DNA of 10,113 nt from an uncultured Azospirillum sp. (GTDB lineage Bacteria; Pseudomonadota; Alphaproteobacteria; RF32; CAG-239): positions 1-10,113 of the forward strand of contig CAMHFM010000020.1 of assembly GCA_946184595.1 (NCBI GenBank). The letters run 5' to 3'. This document shows positions 1 to 7,196 of this stretch, in pieces (the first letter of the stretch is position 1; the number at the start of each line of letters is the position of its first letter). The translations under genes and the position numbers were made by a program. The notes under the pieces were generated by a model. The model searched no databases. It was given only the letters and a program-made list of their open reading frames with translations, and had not been told where the DNA came from.

Positions 1-43
1 TTTGGATGAAATTTAAGCCTTCTTTGCAAATGATTTCACTCAT
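1..43 (-). CDS. 5' end of an unidentified gene running off the left edge
   Basis: Only the first 14 codons are inside the window; they read MSEIICKEGLNFIQ. The start is supported by an AAGGA ribosome-binding site eight bases upstream of the ATG and by a near-consensus promoter further upstream (72-100). It lies downstream of hslU in the same direction but about 85 bases away, with its own promoter, so it is probably a separate transcription unit. I do not recognise the protein from so little sequence. Confidence 0.6.
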   Translation of the reverse strand, partial: MSEIICKEGLNFIQ

Positions 44-71
44 GGTTTTATTCCTTATTCTACTTTATCTA

Positions 72-100
72 ATTATATACTATAAAAGATATTAAAGCAA
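72..100 (-). promoter_or_regulatory. Sigma-70-type promoter for the left-edge gene
   Basis: Read on the minus strand, a -35 box TTGCTT (95-100) is followed by a 17-base spacer and a perfect -10 box TATAAT (72-77). The predicted transcription start is near position 65, about 20 bases before the start codon at 43. The spacing and the -10 match are good. No clear terminator for hslU is visible between position 128 and this promoter. Confidence 0.6.
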
Positions 101-128
101 GCTTTTTCGGCAATTTTTGACAAAAAAA

Positions 129-1097
129 CTATAGAATAAATTTCGACAGATCGTTGCTTTGAGTGTATTTTTCTAATTTTTCAGAAACCATTTCCGGGGT
201 AATTTCCAATTCTTCACCATTGCGTTCAGAAGCTGTGTAGCTGATATCTTCCAACAGAATCTCTAATACAGTATGTAAGCGACGAGCACCAATGTTTTCG
301 ACATTTTCATTGATTTGAACGGCAACATCGGCAATTCTATCAATTGCAGCATCGGAAAAACTCAATTTGAAGTTTTCGGTACCGAGCAGGGCGACATATT
401 GTTGAATCAGATTAGCTTCCGGTTCAGTTAAAATGCGAACAAAATCATCATGAGTTAAAGCTTTCAATTCAACGCGAATAGGCAATCTTCCTTGTAATTC
501 AGGTAATAAATCGGAAGGTTTGGCTAAATGGAAAGCTCCGGAGCAGATGAATAAAATATGATCTGTTTTGACACTTCCGTATTTTGTATTAACGGTTGTT
601 CCTTCAATTAATGGTAATAAATCTCTTTGGACACCTTCTCTGGAAACATCACCACCGCGACGTTCATCTTTTCCGGTAATCTTATCGATTTCATCAATAA
701 AGACAATACCATCATTTTCAACAGCCTTAATGGCATTTTGGGTGATAGCATCGTTATCAAGTAATTTATCACATTCTTCATCCATTAAAACTTGATAAGC
801 ATCACCGACAGTCATTTTTTTTGTTTTATATTTATCACCGAATGGTTTGCCGATTAAATCTCCGAGACTAATCATTCCCATTTGTGCTCCAGGCATTCCG
901 GGAATATCTATAGTCGGCATTGAGGTGTTGCCGTTATCCAAAATGCTGATTTCAATTTCTTTATCGTTTAATTCATTTTCACGTAATAATTTGCGGAATT
1001 TTTGTTTTGTTTCATCAGAGGCTTCCAGACCGACTAAAGCTTCTAAGACTCTTTCTTCTGCGGCAACTTCAGCTTTAGCGCGAACATTTTTACTCAT
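129..1097 (-). CDS. hslU: HslU C-terminal fragment (322 aa) with Walker B
   Basis: This is the remainder of hslU after the premature stop, read from the first in-frame ATG (1095-1097). It includes the intermediate I domain, the Walker B motif (fragment residues 131-138), the VSREGVQRDLLPLIEG segment, GRLPIR and the terminal FIL; the stop codon is TAG. The ATG has only a weak A/G-rich sequence (AAAAAAGAA) before it. It corresponds to an ordinary internal Met region of HslU rather than a natural start. Separate translation is possible but not strongly supported. Confidence 0.7.
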   Translation of the reverse strand: MSKNVRAKAEVAAEERVLEALVGLEASDETKQKFRKLLRENELNDKEIEISILDNGNTSMPTIDIPGMPGAQMGMISLGDLIGKPFGDKYKTKKMTVGDAYQVLMDEECDKLLDNDAITQNAIKAVENDGIVFIDEIDKITGKDERRGGDVSREGVQRDLLPLIEGTTVNTKYGSVKTDHILFICSGAFHLAKPSDLLPELQGRLPIRVELKALTHDDFVRILTEPEANLIQQYVALLGTENFKLSFSDAAIDRIADVAVQINENVENIGARRLHTVLEILLEDISYTASERNGEELEITPEMVSEKLEKYTQSNDLSKFIL

Positions 1098-1148
1098 TTC
1101 TTTTTTAGTGCTGTTAATAGCTATTTCAAGTAAATCTCTGATAATAGA

Positions 1149-1445
1149 TTAAACATCTCTTCCTACATATCCAATTTCAGTAAATTTTGTGGCTTCTACT
1201 TTAATAAACGGAGCTTTGGCCAATTTAGCCAAGCGTCTTGAAATTTCTGTTTTACCAACACCAGTTGGTCCGACCATTAAAATGTTTTTAGGGACGATTT
1301 CTTCTTTGAGATGATCGGATAATTGCATTCTTCTCCAGCGATTACGCAAAGCAACGGCAACAGCTTTTTTTGCTTCCTCTTGGCCAATGATGTATCTGTC
1401 TAATTCTGAAACGATTTCTCTCGGACTAAAATTTGTTGTACTCAT
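1149..1445 (-). CDS. hslU: HslU N-terminal fragment (98 aa) with Walker A
   Basis: This is the part of hslU that would be translated before the premature stop. It starts with ATG six bases after the hslV stop, with an AAAAGG ribosome-binding site lying inside the end of hslV, so the two genes are co-transcribed. It carries the helical N-terminus (PREIVSELDRYIIGQ), the P-loop GPTGVGKT and the GYVG substrate-gripping pore loop, then ends after GRDV. Alone it lacks Walker B, the sensors and the HslV-docking tail, so it could not work as an ATPase. Confidence 0.8.
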   Translation of the reverse strand: MSTTNFSPREIVSELDRYIIGQEEAKKAVAVALRNRWRRMQLSDHLKEEIVPKNILMVGPTGVGKTEISRRLAKLAKAPFIKVEATKFTEIGYVGRDV

Positions 1446-1451
1446 TTTTTA

Positions 1452-1973
1452 TTAAACCTTTTCAATAATCACATTATGATTCGTATATACATCAATGTCT
1501 CCGGCAATCTTCATTGCTTTTTGAGCAATTTCTTCTAATGAAAGTCCTTTAACATCATAGAGTGCTTTAGCTGCGGCCATAGCGTAATTTCCGCCACTAC
1601 CAATGCCAATAATTCCATCATCCGGTTCCATCACTTCTCCCGTTCCGGATATAACTAAAGAGACATCTTTATCAGCAACGATCATAAAGGCTTCAAGTTG
1701 GCGTAAGTATTTATCCATACGCCAGTCTTTTGCTAACTCAACAGCAGCTCGTTTTAGCTGGTTTGCGTGCTTTTCTAACTTAGCTTCTAATCTCTCAATC
1801 AGAGTAATACCATCTGCAGCTGCACCGGCAAATCCAGCAACAATTTTGCCATTTCCGATACGACGTACTTTTACAGATTTTGATTTAAATACGACAGCTT
1901 GTCCTAATGTGGCTTGGCCATCTCCAGCCATAAGCACATCTTTTCCTTTGCGGATACATAAAATAGTGGTCAT
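1452..1973 (-). CDS. hslV: HslV, peptidase subunit of the HslVU protease
   Basis: HslV is a proteasome-like threonine peptidase that assembles as a double ring of hexamers in the cytoplasm and is activated by HslU. The 173-residue product has normal family length. Once the initiator Met is removed it starts with the catalytic Thr (MTTI...). It has the AGDGQATLG segment, the KVRR stretch carrying the expected active-site lysine region, AGFAGAAAD, AVELAKDWR, the IGIGSGG loop and the C-terminal DIDVYTNHN motif. The ATG is preceded by AAGGA at good distance. It sits immediately upstream of hslU, the usual arrangement. The enzyme looks intact, but its partner gene is interrupted, so its activity in this strain is uncertain. 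Confidence 0.96.
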   Translation of the reverse strand: MTTILCIRKGKDVLMAGDGQATLGQAVVFKSKSVKVRRIGNGKIVAGFAGAAADGITLIERLEAKLEKHANQLKRAAVELAKDWRMDKYLRQLEAFMIVADKDVSLVISGTGEVMEPDDGIIGIGSGGNYAMAAAKALYDVKGLSLEEIAQKAMKIAGDIDVYTNHNVIIEKV

Positions 1974-2044
1974 TATGATTCCTTATTTATTATATGATAA
2001 TATGTATGTAGGTAAGTTTTTAATTAAATGCAAGTTATTTAATA
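1974..2044 (-). promoter_or_regulatory. hslV upstream region with possible -10 box
   Basis: Because the upstream operon ends at a strong terminator (2045-2075), hslVU needs a promoter here. A perfect TATAAT lies on the minus strand at 1989-1994, but the best -35 at 16 bases (CTTACC) matches poorly. I see no convincing alphaproteobacterial heat-shock (sigma-32) promoter, although hslVU is heat-inducible in many bacteria. The AAGGA ribosome-binding site is at the downstream end. Confidence 0.3.
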
Positions 2045-2075
2045 TAAAAACTCCCCGTTGTCGGGGAGCTTTTTT
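2045..2075 (-). terminator. Rho-independent terminator after the comM operon (bidirectional form)
   Basis: A perfect seven-base stem CTCCCCG/CGGGGAG (2051-2057 with 2062-2068) closes a four-base loop. On the minus strand it is followed by TTTTT and lies directly after the stop codon of the large secreted protein gene. On the plus strand it is followed by CTTTTTTT, so it can work both ways, although no plus-strand gene ends here. Confidence 0.9.
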
Positions 2076-4747
2076 TATTTACGTTTACCTTTCTTCATCA
2101 CTTTAGGCTCTTTAGAACCGGTGTAACTGTCAATAGCTGTCGAAACAGGTTTAACAATAGCCATCGGGACTTGATGGAAAGGTTCTGCCTGACCGCAAAC
2201 TTCTAAGCCAACACTATTGATGGCATCTTGAATTGGTAAGAATAGGTCTCCCTTATCATCAAATTTTTGACTACGAGATGCTAAACCGGTAACAACACCA
2301 TTTTCATCAATTAAAGCACCACCGGAGCTGACGGTTTGAACGAAAGTATCGGTAATGATTTCTGTTCCCATTTGGTCAGAGAAACGATATCCTTTAATAA
2401 CACCTTTATCGTCAAGATAATTCTCACCTTCAGAATTATTTAGTAAACCTAATGACATGAACCCGCCACGTCCGACAGGAGGTAATTCCATATTAAGAGA
2501 TAACGGACGGAAATACATCTTTTGGTCGGTCTGGAGTAAAGCGATGTTTTTCTTAACATTAATACGTGTTACTTTAGCTGTATTTTTGACGCCATTGATG
2601 GTTTCTATCTCATATCTATTATTGTTTTCATCAACTAAATCGGCGGAAGTCAAAATTAAATCGTCCGCAATTAATAAACCGGCACTTTCTTTATTTTGAG
2701 CGTTTCTGACAGACATCATTGAAGCACGGACACGATACAGATTTTCAGGTCTCATATCAGGATATGGTGCAACATTTTCGATACAGAAATGATCATAAGT
2801 CCGGTAATTTCCTTGTTCGACGATTTCCGGTTGGACTTGAGGTTGAGGAATAATTTCTTCTTTAACTTTGCAAGATGGTTTCTTAATGATAGTTCCATCC
2901 GGTTGAATAACTTCTTCTACAATAGGTTCTGTAACATCATCAGGGCAAGGAGGAACGATTTCTTCCTCTATTATATCTGGTTCAGCCGGTGCTGTTTCTT
3001 CAGGATATGGCATCCAGTCGCCAGGTGTTTTGATTTCTTCTTTAACGGGAACTTGTTCTACCTCAGGGATGTAATAACCATCATCTTTGCTGATGCCGCC
3101 ATTGGTTGATACTTCATTTGCAAATAAACAAATTTGAGGTTGATCTTCTTGGTTAGCAAGCCACTTATCTAGAGGTTTTCTGGTGCATTCTTGGTCGGCA
3201 TTAATAAAGCTGACTAATGAAGGATCACATTCTTGACCCGGTTGTCCGAACAAAGGATTTTCACAAGCATTTTCTTCCGGTTCAAGGAAGTGATTTAAAG
3301 TGGCTTCACAAACACCGGCCGGTTCCAACGGATAAGCAGTACTACTTCCGCCACCTTCAATGGTATAAGCATTAAGATCTGTAAATTGATCTTCATTATT
3401 ATATCCGTAGCAGATGCTTCCGCCATTTTCATTATATAATATTTGGCTTTGTCCTACCTCTAATGGGATATTATCATCTTCAACGATTGGTTGTTGAACA
3501 TATTCAATAATTTCTGCCTGCATAGGACATTGTTGAGGCTGTTGTGTTATAATTTCTCCACCATCAACATAACTGCTAACCGTAATGTTATCGCCAACAG
3601 ATGGCTCTATTGTTTGAATCGGGCAAATAGAAGCTTGAGGAACTTCAACCTTACATTTAACAGGATCCATTGCTTGTTCGATAGCCAATAATGTTGTTTT
3701 TTGTTGTTCAAGAGTATCCGAATCGACACGTTGTGCAAGTTGGGCTTCAAATTCAGGTAAACCTTTTAAATTTAATGAGGCATCAGCAAAGGCTCTTTCA
3801 ATTAAATCAATTTCTCCATTGTAACTGCCTTCATCCAACTCGCTATAACCGGTTGTTTCACCTTTCCATAAAACTTTTGTTTTGGTGAGATCCAATAAAC
3901 GCCATGTGACCGTCATTTCTGCAGAACCGGTACGTTTATCATTCTTTTGGGCGTTGTCCCAATCATAACCGTCGCAGACATTCATAAAGTAATCGGTAAT
4001 TTCTGCGGTCAGAATATATTCAGGTGCTTCGTAATCCTGATCGCGTAAACATAAATCATTTGGTACTTTGACAATGTTGTAGCAATCTTTAACTAAGTCT
4101 TCAAAAATATCGATAAATTGCATATTCTTTTGAATAATGCGACCTTCATTCAACATTGCTTTTTTAGAAAAACGACGACAACCAAATAAACGGAATCGGT
4201 AATTACCTAATTTCCGAGAATAACTTTCTGATTGTCCGTCTTGAATTCTGAAATCAACCCATTCAAGTTGAAATGGAGCTAAATCCGAGCACTTGTGAAT
4301 CCGTTCATAAATAGTATCGGAAGGAATGGTTTTGTAATTTTGAATATATGCTTGACGTGGAGCTGGAGCAATAGGCTCTTGTTTGCAATTTTCACAAGGA
4401 ATTTCAGGTTTGGCACAAGTTTGCGGACCAAACATTGCACCGCCGCATTTATGGGTTACGCAGGTATCATCTCCAAACAATGGGCCATTAATACTGTTGC
4501 AATCTTCGTTTCCAAAGATAGGACCGTGAAAACCAGGACGACTGATTTGAACTTCTGAAGATGAAGGAAAAAGCTCTCTACGGGCAGTTATACGGGGATT
4601 AGTGCCTGCAAAAATGTTACGTTTTACTGTCGTTTGTGTTGTTTGAGACTGATTGCAAGTTGGGCACGCTGCATAACTACTGATTGCCGTACTGCTTGCC
4701 AGTAAGACGGATAAAACGGCTAAAGGTGCTTTCTTAAAAGATTTCAT
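2075..4747 (-). CDS. Large secreted multidomain protein with inactive trypsin-like domain
   Basis: I do not recognise this roughly 890-residue protein. The ATG at 4745-4747 is preferred over an upstream one (4855) because it has a GGGAG ribosome-binding site, lies 22 bases after the comM stop and opens a clear signal peptide (MKSFKK, then a hydrophobic stretch, cleavage after about residue 26 at SYA/AC). Residues 75-111 contain three G(P/A)(I/L/M)FG...C repeats. Residues 156-330 resemble the CsgG/TolB N-terminal fold, with segments YILTAEITDYF and VTWRLLDLTKTKVLWKGE. Residues 567-644 are a Pro/Glu-rich linker. Residues 670-849 look like a DegP/trypsin-type domain (GLLIADDLILTSADLV, NIALLQ, SSGGALIDENGVVTGLAS). 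The Ser of the active site is kept (Ser808), but the His position is Asp703 and the Asp position is Asn734, so it is probably a non-catalytic binding domain. The C-terminus is basic (MKKGKRK). An envelope structural or scaffold role is inferred. Confidence 0.85.
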   Translation of the reverse strand: MKSFKKAPLAVLSVLLASSTAISSYAACPTCNQSQTTQTTVKRNIFAGTNPRITARRELFPSSSEVQISRPGFHGPIFGNEDCNSINGPLFGDDTCVTHKCGGAMFGPQTCAKPEIPCENCKQEPIAPAPRQAYIQNYKTIPSDTIYERIHKCSDLAPFQLEWVDFRIQDGQSESYSRKLGNYRFRLFGCRRFSKKAMLNEGRIIQKNMQFIDIFEDLVKDCYNIVKVPNDLCLRDQDYEAPEYILTAEITDYFMNVCDGYDWDNAQKNDKRTGSAEMTVTWRLLDLTKTKVLWKGETTGYSELDEGSYNGEIDLIERAFADASLNLKGLPEFEAQLAQRVDSDTLEQQKTTLLAIEQAMDPVKCKVEVPQASICPIQTIEPSVGDNITVSSYVDGGEIITQQPQQCPMQAEIIEYVQQPIVEDDNIPLEVGQSQILYNENGGSICYGYNNEDQFTDLNAYTIEGGGSSTAYPLEPAGVCEATLNHFLEPEENACENPLFGQPGQECDPSLVSFINADQECTRKPLDKWLANQEDQPQICLFANEVSTNGGISKDDGYYIPEVEQVPVKEEIKTPGDWMPYPEETAPAEPDIIEEEIVPPCPDDVTEPIVEEVIQPDGTIIKKPSCKVKEEIIPQPQVQPEIVEQGNYRTYDHFCIENVAPYPDMRPENLYRVRASMMSVRNAQNKESAGLLIADDLILTSADLVDENNNRYEIETINGVKNTAKVTRINVKKNIALLQTDQKMYFRPLSLNMELPPVGRGGFMSLGLLNNSEGENYLDDKGVIKGYRFSDQMGTEIITDTFVQTVSSGGALIDENGVVTGLASRSQKFDDKGDLFLPIQDAINSVGLEVCGQAEPFHQVPMAIVKPVSTAIDSYTGSKEPKVMKKGKRK

Positions 4748-4769
4748 ACTTATAGGGCTCCCGTATTTC

Positions 4770-6287
4770 TTATGTTTCCGGCGTCGTTCTTCGATATGAT
4801 AACGCTTCGGCAATGTGTATTTTAAGAATATTTGTTGTATTTTGCAAGTCTGCAATCGTTCTTGCTAACCGTAAAGTGCGATGATAAGCTCGAGCAGAGA
4901 GATGGTTCTTATCTGCGAACGTTATAAGTAGGTTTTTTGCGTCACTTTCGAGCTGAGCGACATCTTCTAAAATTTGACCTTTTAACTCAGCGTTTGTGGA
5001 TAAATCCTTTATTCCTAACTTTAAAAATCTCTGTTTTTGTACTTCTCTAGCTTTTATCACACGTTGACGGATAGTTTCAGATGTTTCGCCGGTATGACCT
5101 TCGCCTAATTTCCAAGGGCTGACAGCAGGAACTTCAATATGCATATCAATTCGGTCTAAAAGCGGTCCCGAAAGTTTGGATTGATACTCTATAGCGCATT
5201 TTGGAGCCCGTGGGCACATTAACTCCGGTATACCTAAATTACCGCAACGACAAGGATTCATTGCGGCAATAAGCTGAAATTTGGCAGGATAGACGGCATG
5301 CGTATTGACACGAGCAATGCTAATGTAGCCATTTTCTAGGGGTTGACGTAATGCTTCTAAGGTTGCTCGATCGAATTCAGGTAATTCATCCAAAAATAAA
5401 ACGCCGTTATGGGCTAAAGAGATTTCTCCAGGATGAGCTTTGCGACCACCGCCAACCAAAGAAGGCATAGAGGCGTTATGATGAGGATCACGAAATGGAC
5501 GCTCAAAGCATAATCCGTCTTCTTTTAGAATTCCGGCAATAGAGTGAATCATACTTGTTTCCAGAGCTTCTTCCGCAGTTAATGGAGGAAGGATGCCGGG
5601 CATTCTGGCCGCCAACATTGATTTTCCTGATCCCGGAGGTCCGATCATTAATAGATTATGTGCTCCGGCAGCGGCAATTTCTAAGGCTCTTTTGGCATTT
5701 TCCTGTCCTTTAACATCAGACATATCCAGATGTTTTTTACGGGCTTTAGGGGAAGATGGTTGTGGCGGGAGTAATTTGCTTTCTCCCTTAAAATGATTGA
5801 TTAGGCTGATTAAATCGGGTGCGGCGATAATATCTTTTAAGCCGGACCAAGCCGCTTCTCCGCCTTGTTTTTCAGGACAGATTAAACCTTTTCCCGTGCG
5901 ATTGGCATGCATGGCAACGGGAAGAACACCGTTAACAGGAATAATATTGCCGTCTAAACTTAATTCACCCAGTGCAATATAGCCACTTATTTCTTCAGTC
6001 GGAATAATTCCCATACAACTTAAAATACCTAAGGCTATCGGTAAATCAAAATGAGAGCCTTCTTTGAGTAAATCAGCTGGTGCTAAATTAATAATGATTC
6101 TTTTGGCAGGAAGGCTTAATCCTAAAGACTGTAAAGCCGAGCGAATACGCTCTCTGCTTTCGGCAATAGCTTTATCCGGTAAGCCGACAATGATAAAATT
6201 AGGCAAACCTGAAGTGATTTGGGCTTGCAAATCGACATCTTGAGTTTCTAGTCCGTTAAAAGTGATGGTGTTAATTCTTGCTAACAT
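4770..6287 (-). CDS. comM: ComM/YifB family AAA+ ATPase (Mg-chelatase-like)
   Basis: ComM is a hexameric helicase that drives branch migration while incoming single-stranded DNA is integrated during natural transformation; the family is also found in bacteria not known to be transformable. The 505-residue product has full family length. It has the N-terminal ChlI-like domain (LPNFIIVGLPDKAIAESRER), Walker A GPPGSGKS (216-223), Walker B VLFLDE (296-301), a MNPC element followed by further cysteines (346, 348, 358, 364), the LSGPLLDRIDMHIEV sensor segment (372-386) and the C-terminal helical domain with LSARAYHR. The ATG has a GGGAG ribosome-binding site five bases upstream. It sits 18 bases after the lipoprotein gene and 22 before the large secreted protein gene, so the three are probably one operon. 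Confidence 0.94.
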   Translation of the reverse strand: MLARINTITFNGLETQDVDLQAQITSGLPNFIIVGLPDKAIAESRERIRSALQSLGLSLPAKRIIINLAPADLLKEGSHFDLPIALGILSCMGIIPTEEISGYIALGELSLDGNIIPVNGVLPVAMHANRTGKGLICPEKQGGEAAWSGLKDIIAAPDLISLINHFKGESKLLPPQPSSPKARKKHLDMSDVKGQENAKRALEIAAAGAHNLLMIGPPGSGKSMLAARMPGILPPLTAEEALETSMIHSIAGILKEDGLCFERPFRDPHHNASMPSLVGGGRKAHPGEISLAHNGVLFLDELPEFDRATLEALRQPLENGYISIARVNTHAVYPAKFQLIAAMNPCRCGNLGIPELMCPRAPKCAIEYQSKLSGPLLDRIDMHIEVPAVSPWKLGEGHTGETSETIRQRVIKAREVQKQRFLKLGIKDLSTNAELKGQILEDVAQLESDAKNLLITFADKNHLSARAYHRTLRLARTIADLQNTTNILKIHIAEALSYRRTTPET

Positions 6288-6305
6288 ATTGTCTCCCGTT
6301 TTCTG

Positions 6306-6647
6306 TTACCAACGGGGAGTCAACTCGTTTTCCCTCCAGCGTCGTGTCGGATAGGTATCTTGGGTTAAAAAGTCATAGCGAGCCGTTTTATATGGGATAT
6401 TTTTAATGCGGACATAACCTTTCTGTTCAAACTGTGCAGCACAAGCATTGGCAGCATATTCGGCAGAAGCGTAACAGCGAGCTATGACCCGAGTAAAAGG
6501 CTCTTGAAGTAAAATTTCTGTTTGTTTTTGATGAATAGGCGTAGGCGCAGGTATATGTATCGGCTCTTCTCTGCTTTCTGAGAAGAAACCGCAAGCGCTC
6601 AAAGTACTGAGCAGGAATAAATTTATGACTACTTTGCCTAATTTCAT
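6306..6647 (-). CDS. Small conserved lipoprotein
   Basis: The 113-residue product begins with a lipoprotein signal: a short basic start, a hydrophobic stretch and a lipobox LSAC with the modified Cys at residue 19. The acceptor is followed by Gly-Phe-Phe, with no Asp at +2, so the outer membrane is the likelier destination. The mature part has two central cysteines (in RCYASAEYAANACAAQ), a segment GYVRIKNIPYKTARYDFLTQ and an unusual C-terminus, YPTRRWRENELTPRW (99-113). I recall this ending from uncharacterised alphaproteobacterial proteins, but I cannot assign a function. The start is supported by AGGA seven bases upstream. It is the first gene of the operon with comM. Confidence 0.85.
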   Translation of the reverse strand: MKLGKVVINLFLLSTLSACGFFSESREEPIHIPAPTPIHQKQTEILLQEPFTRVIARCYASAEYAANACAAQFEQKGYVRIKNIPYKTARYDFLTQDTYPTRRWRENELTPRW

Positions 6648-6725
6648 TACTGATTCCTAATAATTTCTGTTTTAAACCCTAGACTAAAAAGATTAAAATT
6701 ATCTTTAAATTGTAAAAGAAAATGC
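6648..6725. other. Divergent intergenic region between the lipoprotein operon and rpsF
   Basis: This AT-rich stretch must hold the promoter of the minus-strand operon. The best candidate I see is weak: TTTAAA, 17 bases, TAGTCT on the minus strand. No inverted repeat or recognisable operator stands out. The plus-strand rpsF promoter begins at its right edge. Confidence 0.4.
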
Positions 6726-6753
6726 TTGAAAAATAAGAAAAATAAGCTATAGT
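6726..6753 (+). promoter_or_regulatory. Promoter of the rpsF-rpsR-rplI operon
   Basis: A -35 box TTGAAA (6726-6731), a 16-base A-rich spacer and a -10 box TATAGT (6748-6753) fit a housekeeping promoter. Transcription would start near 6760, giving a leader of about 95 bases before rpsF. Confidence 0.7.
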
Positions 6754-6759
6754 ACGCAT

Positions 6760-6855
6760 CGTCCCTTGCCGGAAAGGCAGTCTTTTCGGCTATACATTAA
6801 CCGAGACTATCTTAAAATAGTCTCATTTGTTGAGAATCCATAAGGAGATATTTAT
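6760..6855 (+). promoter_or_regulatory. Structured rpsF leader, candidate S6:S18 autoregulatory site
   Basis: The leader contains a perfect eight-base hairpin GAGACTAT/ATAGTCTC (6803-6810 with 6817-6824, loop CTTAAA) with the bases CCG at its 5' foot (6801-6803). A weaker TTAAC/GTTGA pairing (6797-6801 with 6829-6833) could extend it. An alternative pairing (AGTCT...CGG at 6779-6789 with CCGAGACT at 6801-6808) uses the same bases and excludes the first hairpin. A small TGCC/GGCA hairpin (6767-6779) lies upstream. In other bacteria the S6:S18 complex binds a leader hairpin next to a conserved CCG to repress this operon. The position and the CCG agree with that model, but the assignment is an inference. 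Confidence 0.45.
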
Positions 6856-7185
6856 ATGGCTAATTATGAAAGCGTGCTGATTGCACGTCAAGATCTCGGC
6901 GCTTCTCAAGTTAACAGCATTGTTGAAGATTTGAGCAGTGTTATTAAAAAAGAAGGCGGCGAGGTTGTTCGCGTTGATAACTGGGGTTTGAAAAACCTGG
7001 CTTATCGCATTAAGAAAAACCGCAAAGGTCACTATGTTATTCTGAATATTGCCGCTCCGGCTTCTGCTATTGCAGAGTATGAGCGTGTTATGCGTGTTAA
7101 CGAAGATATTATCCGCTACATGACAATTAAAGTTGAAGAATTTTCTTCAGTCAATAGCGATAAAGAATCTGCAGCAGAAGAATAA
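6856..7185 (+). CDS. rpsF: 30S ribosomal protein S6
   Basis: S6 binds S18 and the central domain of 16S rRNA in the small subunit platform. The 109-residue product has the typical start (ANYESVLIARQDL), the VDNWGLKNLAYRIKKNRKGHYV core and VMRVNEDIIRYMTIKVE, followed by a short acidic tail ending in AAEE. An AAGGAGA ribosome-binding site lies just upstream of the ATG. It is the first gene of the operon, 11 bases before rpsR. Confidence 0.98.
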   Translation: MANYESVLIARQDLGASQVNSIVEDLSSVIKKEGGEVVRVDNWGLKNLAYRIKKNRKGHYVILNIAAPASAIAEYERVMRVNEDIIRYMTIKVEEFSSVNSDKESAAEE

Positions 7186-7196
7186 GGAGTAACAAA

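Larger units (their letters stand above)
129..1445 (-). pseudogene. hslU: hslU, ATPase subunit of HslVU protease, interrupted by one in-frame stop
   Basis: HslU is the AAA+ hexameric unfoldase that feeds proteins into the HslV peptidase. Read straight through, the gene is about 438 codons, the normal family length. It has the Walker A motif GPTGVGKT (59-66), the GYVG pore loop (92-95), a Walker B motif IVFIDEID (around 247-254 of the full frame), the GRLPIR segment with the expected arginine finger, and the C-terminal tail ending FIL that inserts into HslV. The only defect is a TAA at 1149-1151 (codon 99). It is followed in the same frame by 17 well-conserved codons (SIIRDLLEIAIN...) and then the rest of the protein. 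Homologues have Asp or Glu at this place, so a GAA to TAA change is the simplest cause. No frameshift or other decay is seen. It may be a recent mutation, a sequencing error, or a site of readthrough or reinitiation. Confidence 0.85.

Noticed and set aside
117..135. TTGACA followed by TATAGA on the plus strand
   Set aside because: The boxes are only seven bases apart, too close for a sigma-70 promoter, and no plus-strand gene follows.
1149..1151. Genome-wide reassignment of TAA to a sense codon to explain the hslU interruption
   Set aside because: hslV, comM, rpsF, rpsR, rplI and others in this window all end at TAA at the expected place.
847..1152. Plus-strand open frame opposite hslU, and similar frames opposite hslV, the secreted protein gene and comM
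   Set aside because: These are antisense shadows of clearly conserved genes. They have no recognisable domains or ribosome-binding sites.
4748..4855. Upstream ATG extending the secreted protein by 36 residues
   Set aside because: The extension overlaps the end of comM, is highly basic and would bury the signal peptide. The internal ATG has a proper ribosome-binding site.
6823..7032. Minus-strand open frame opposite rpsF
   Set aside because: It is a shadow of the S6 gene and has no coding features of its own.
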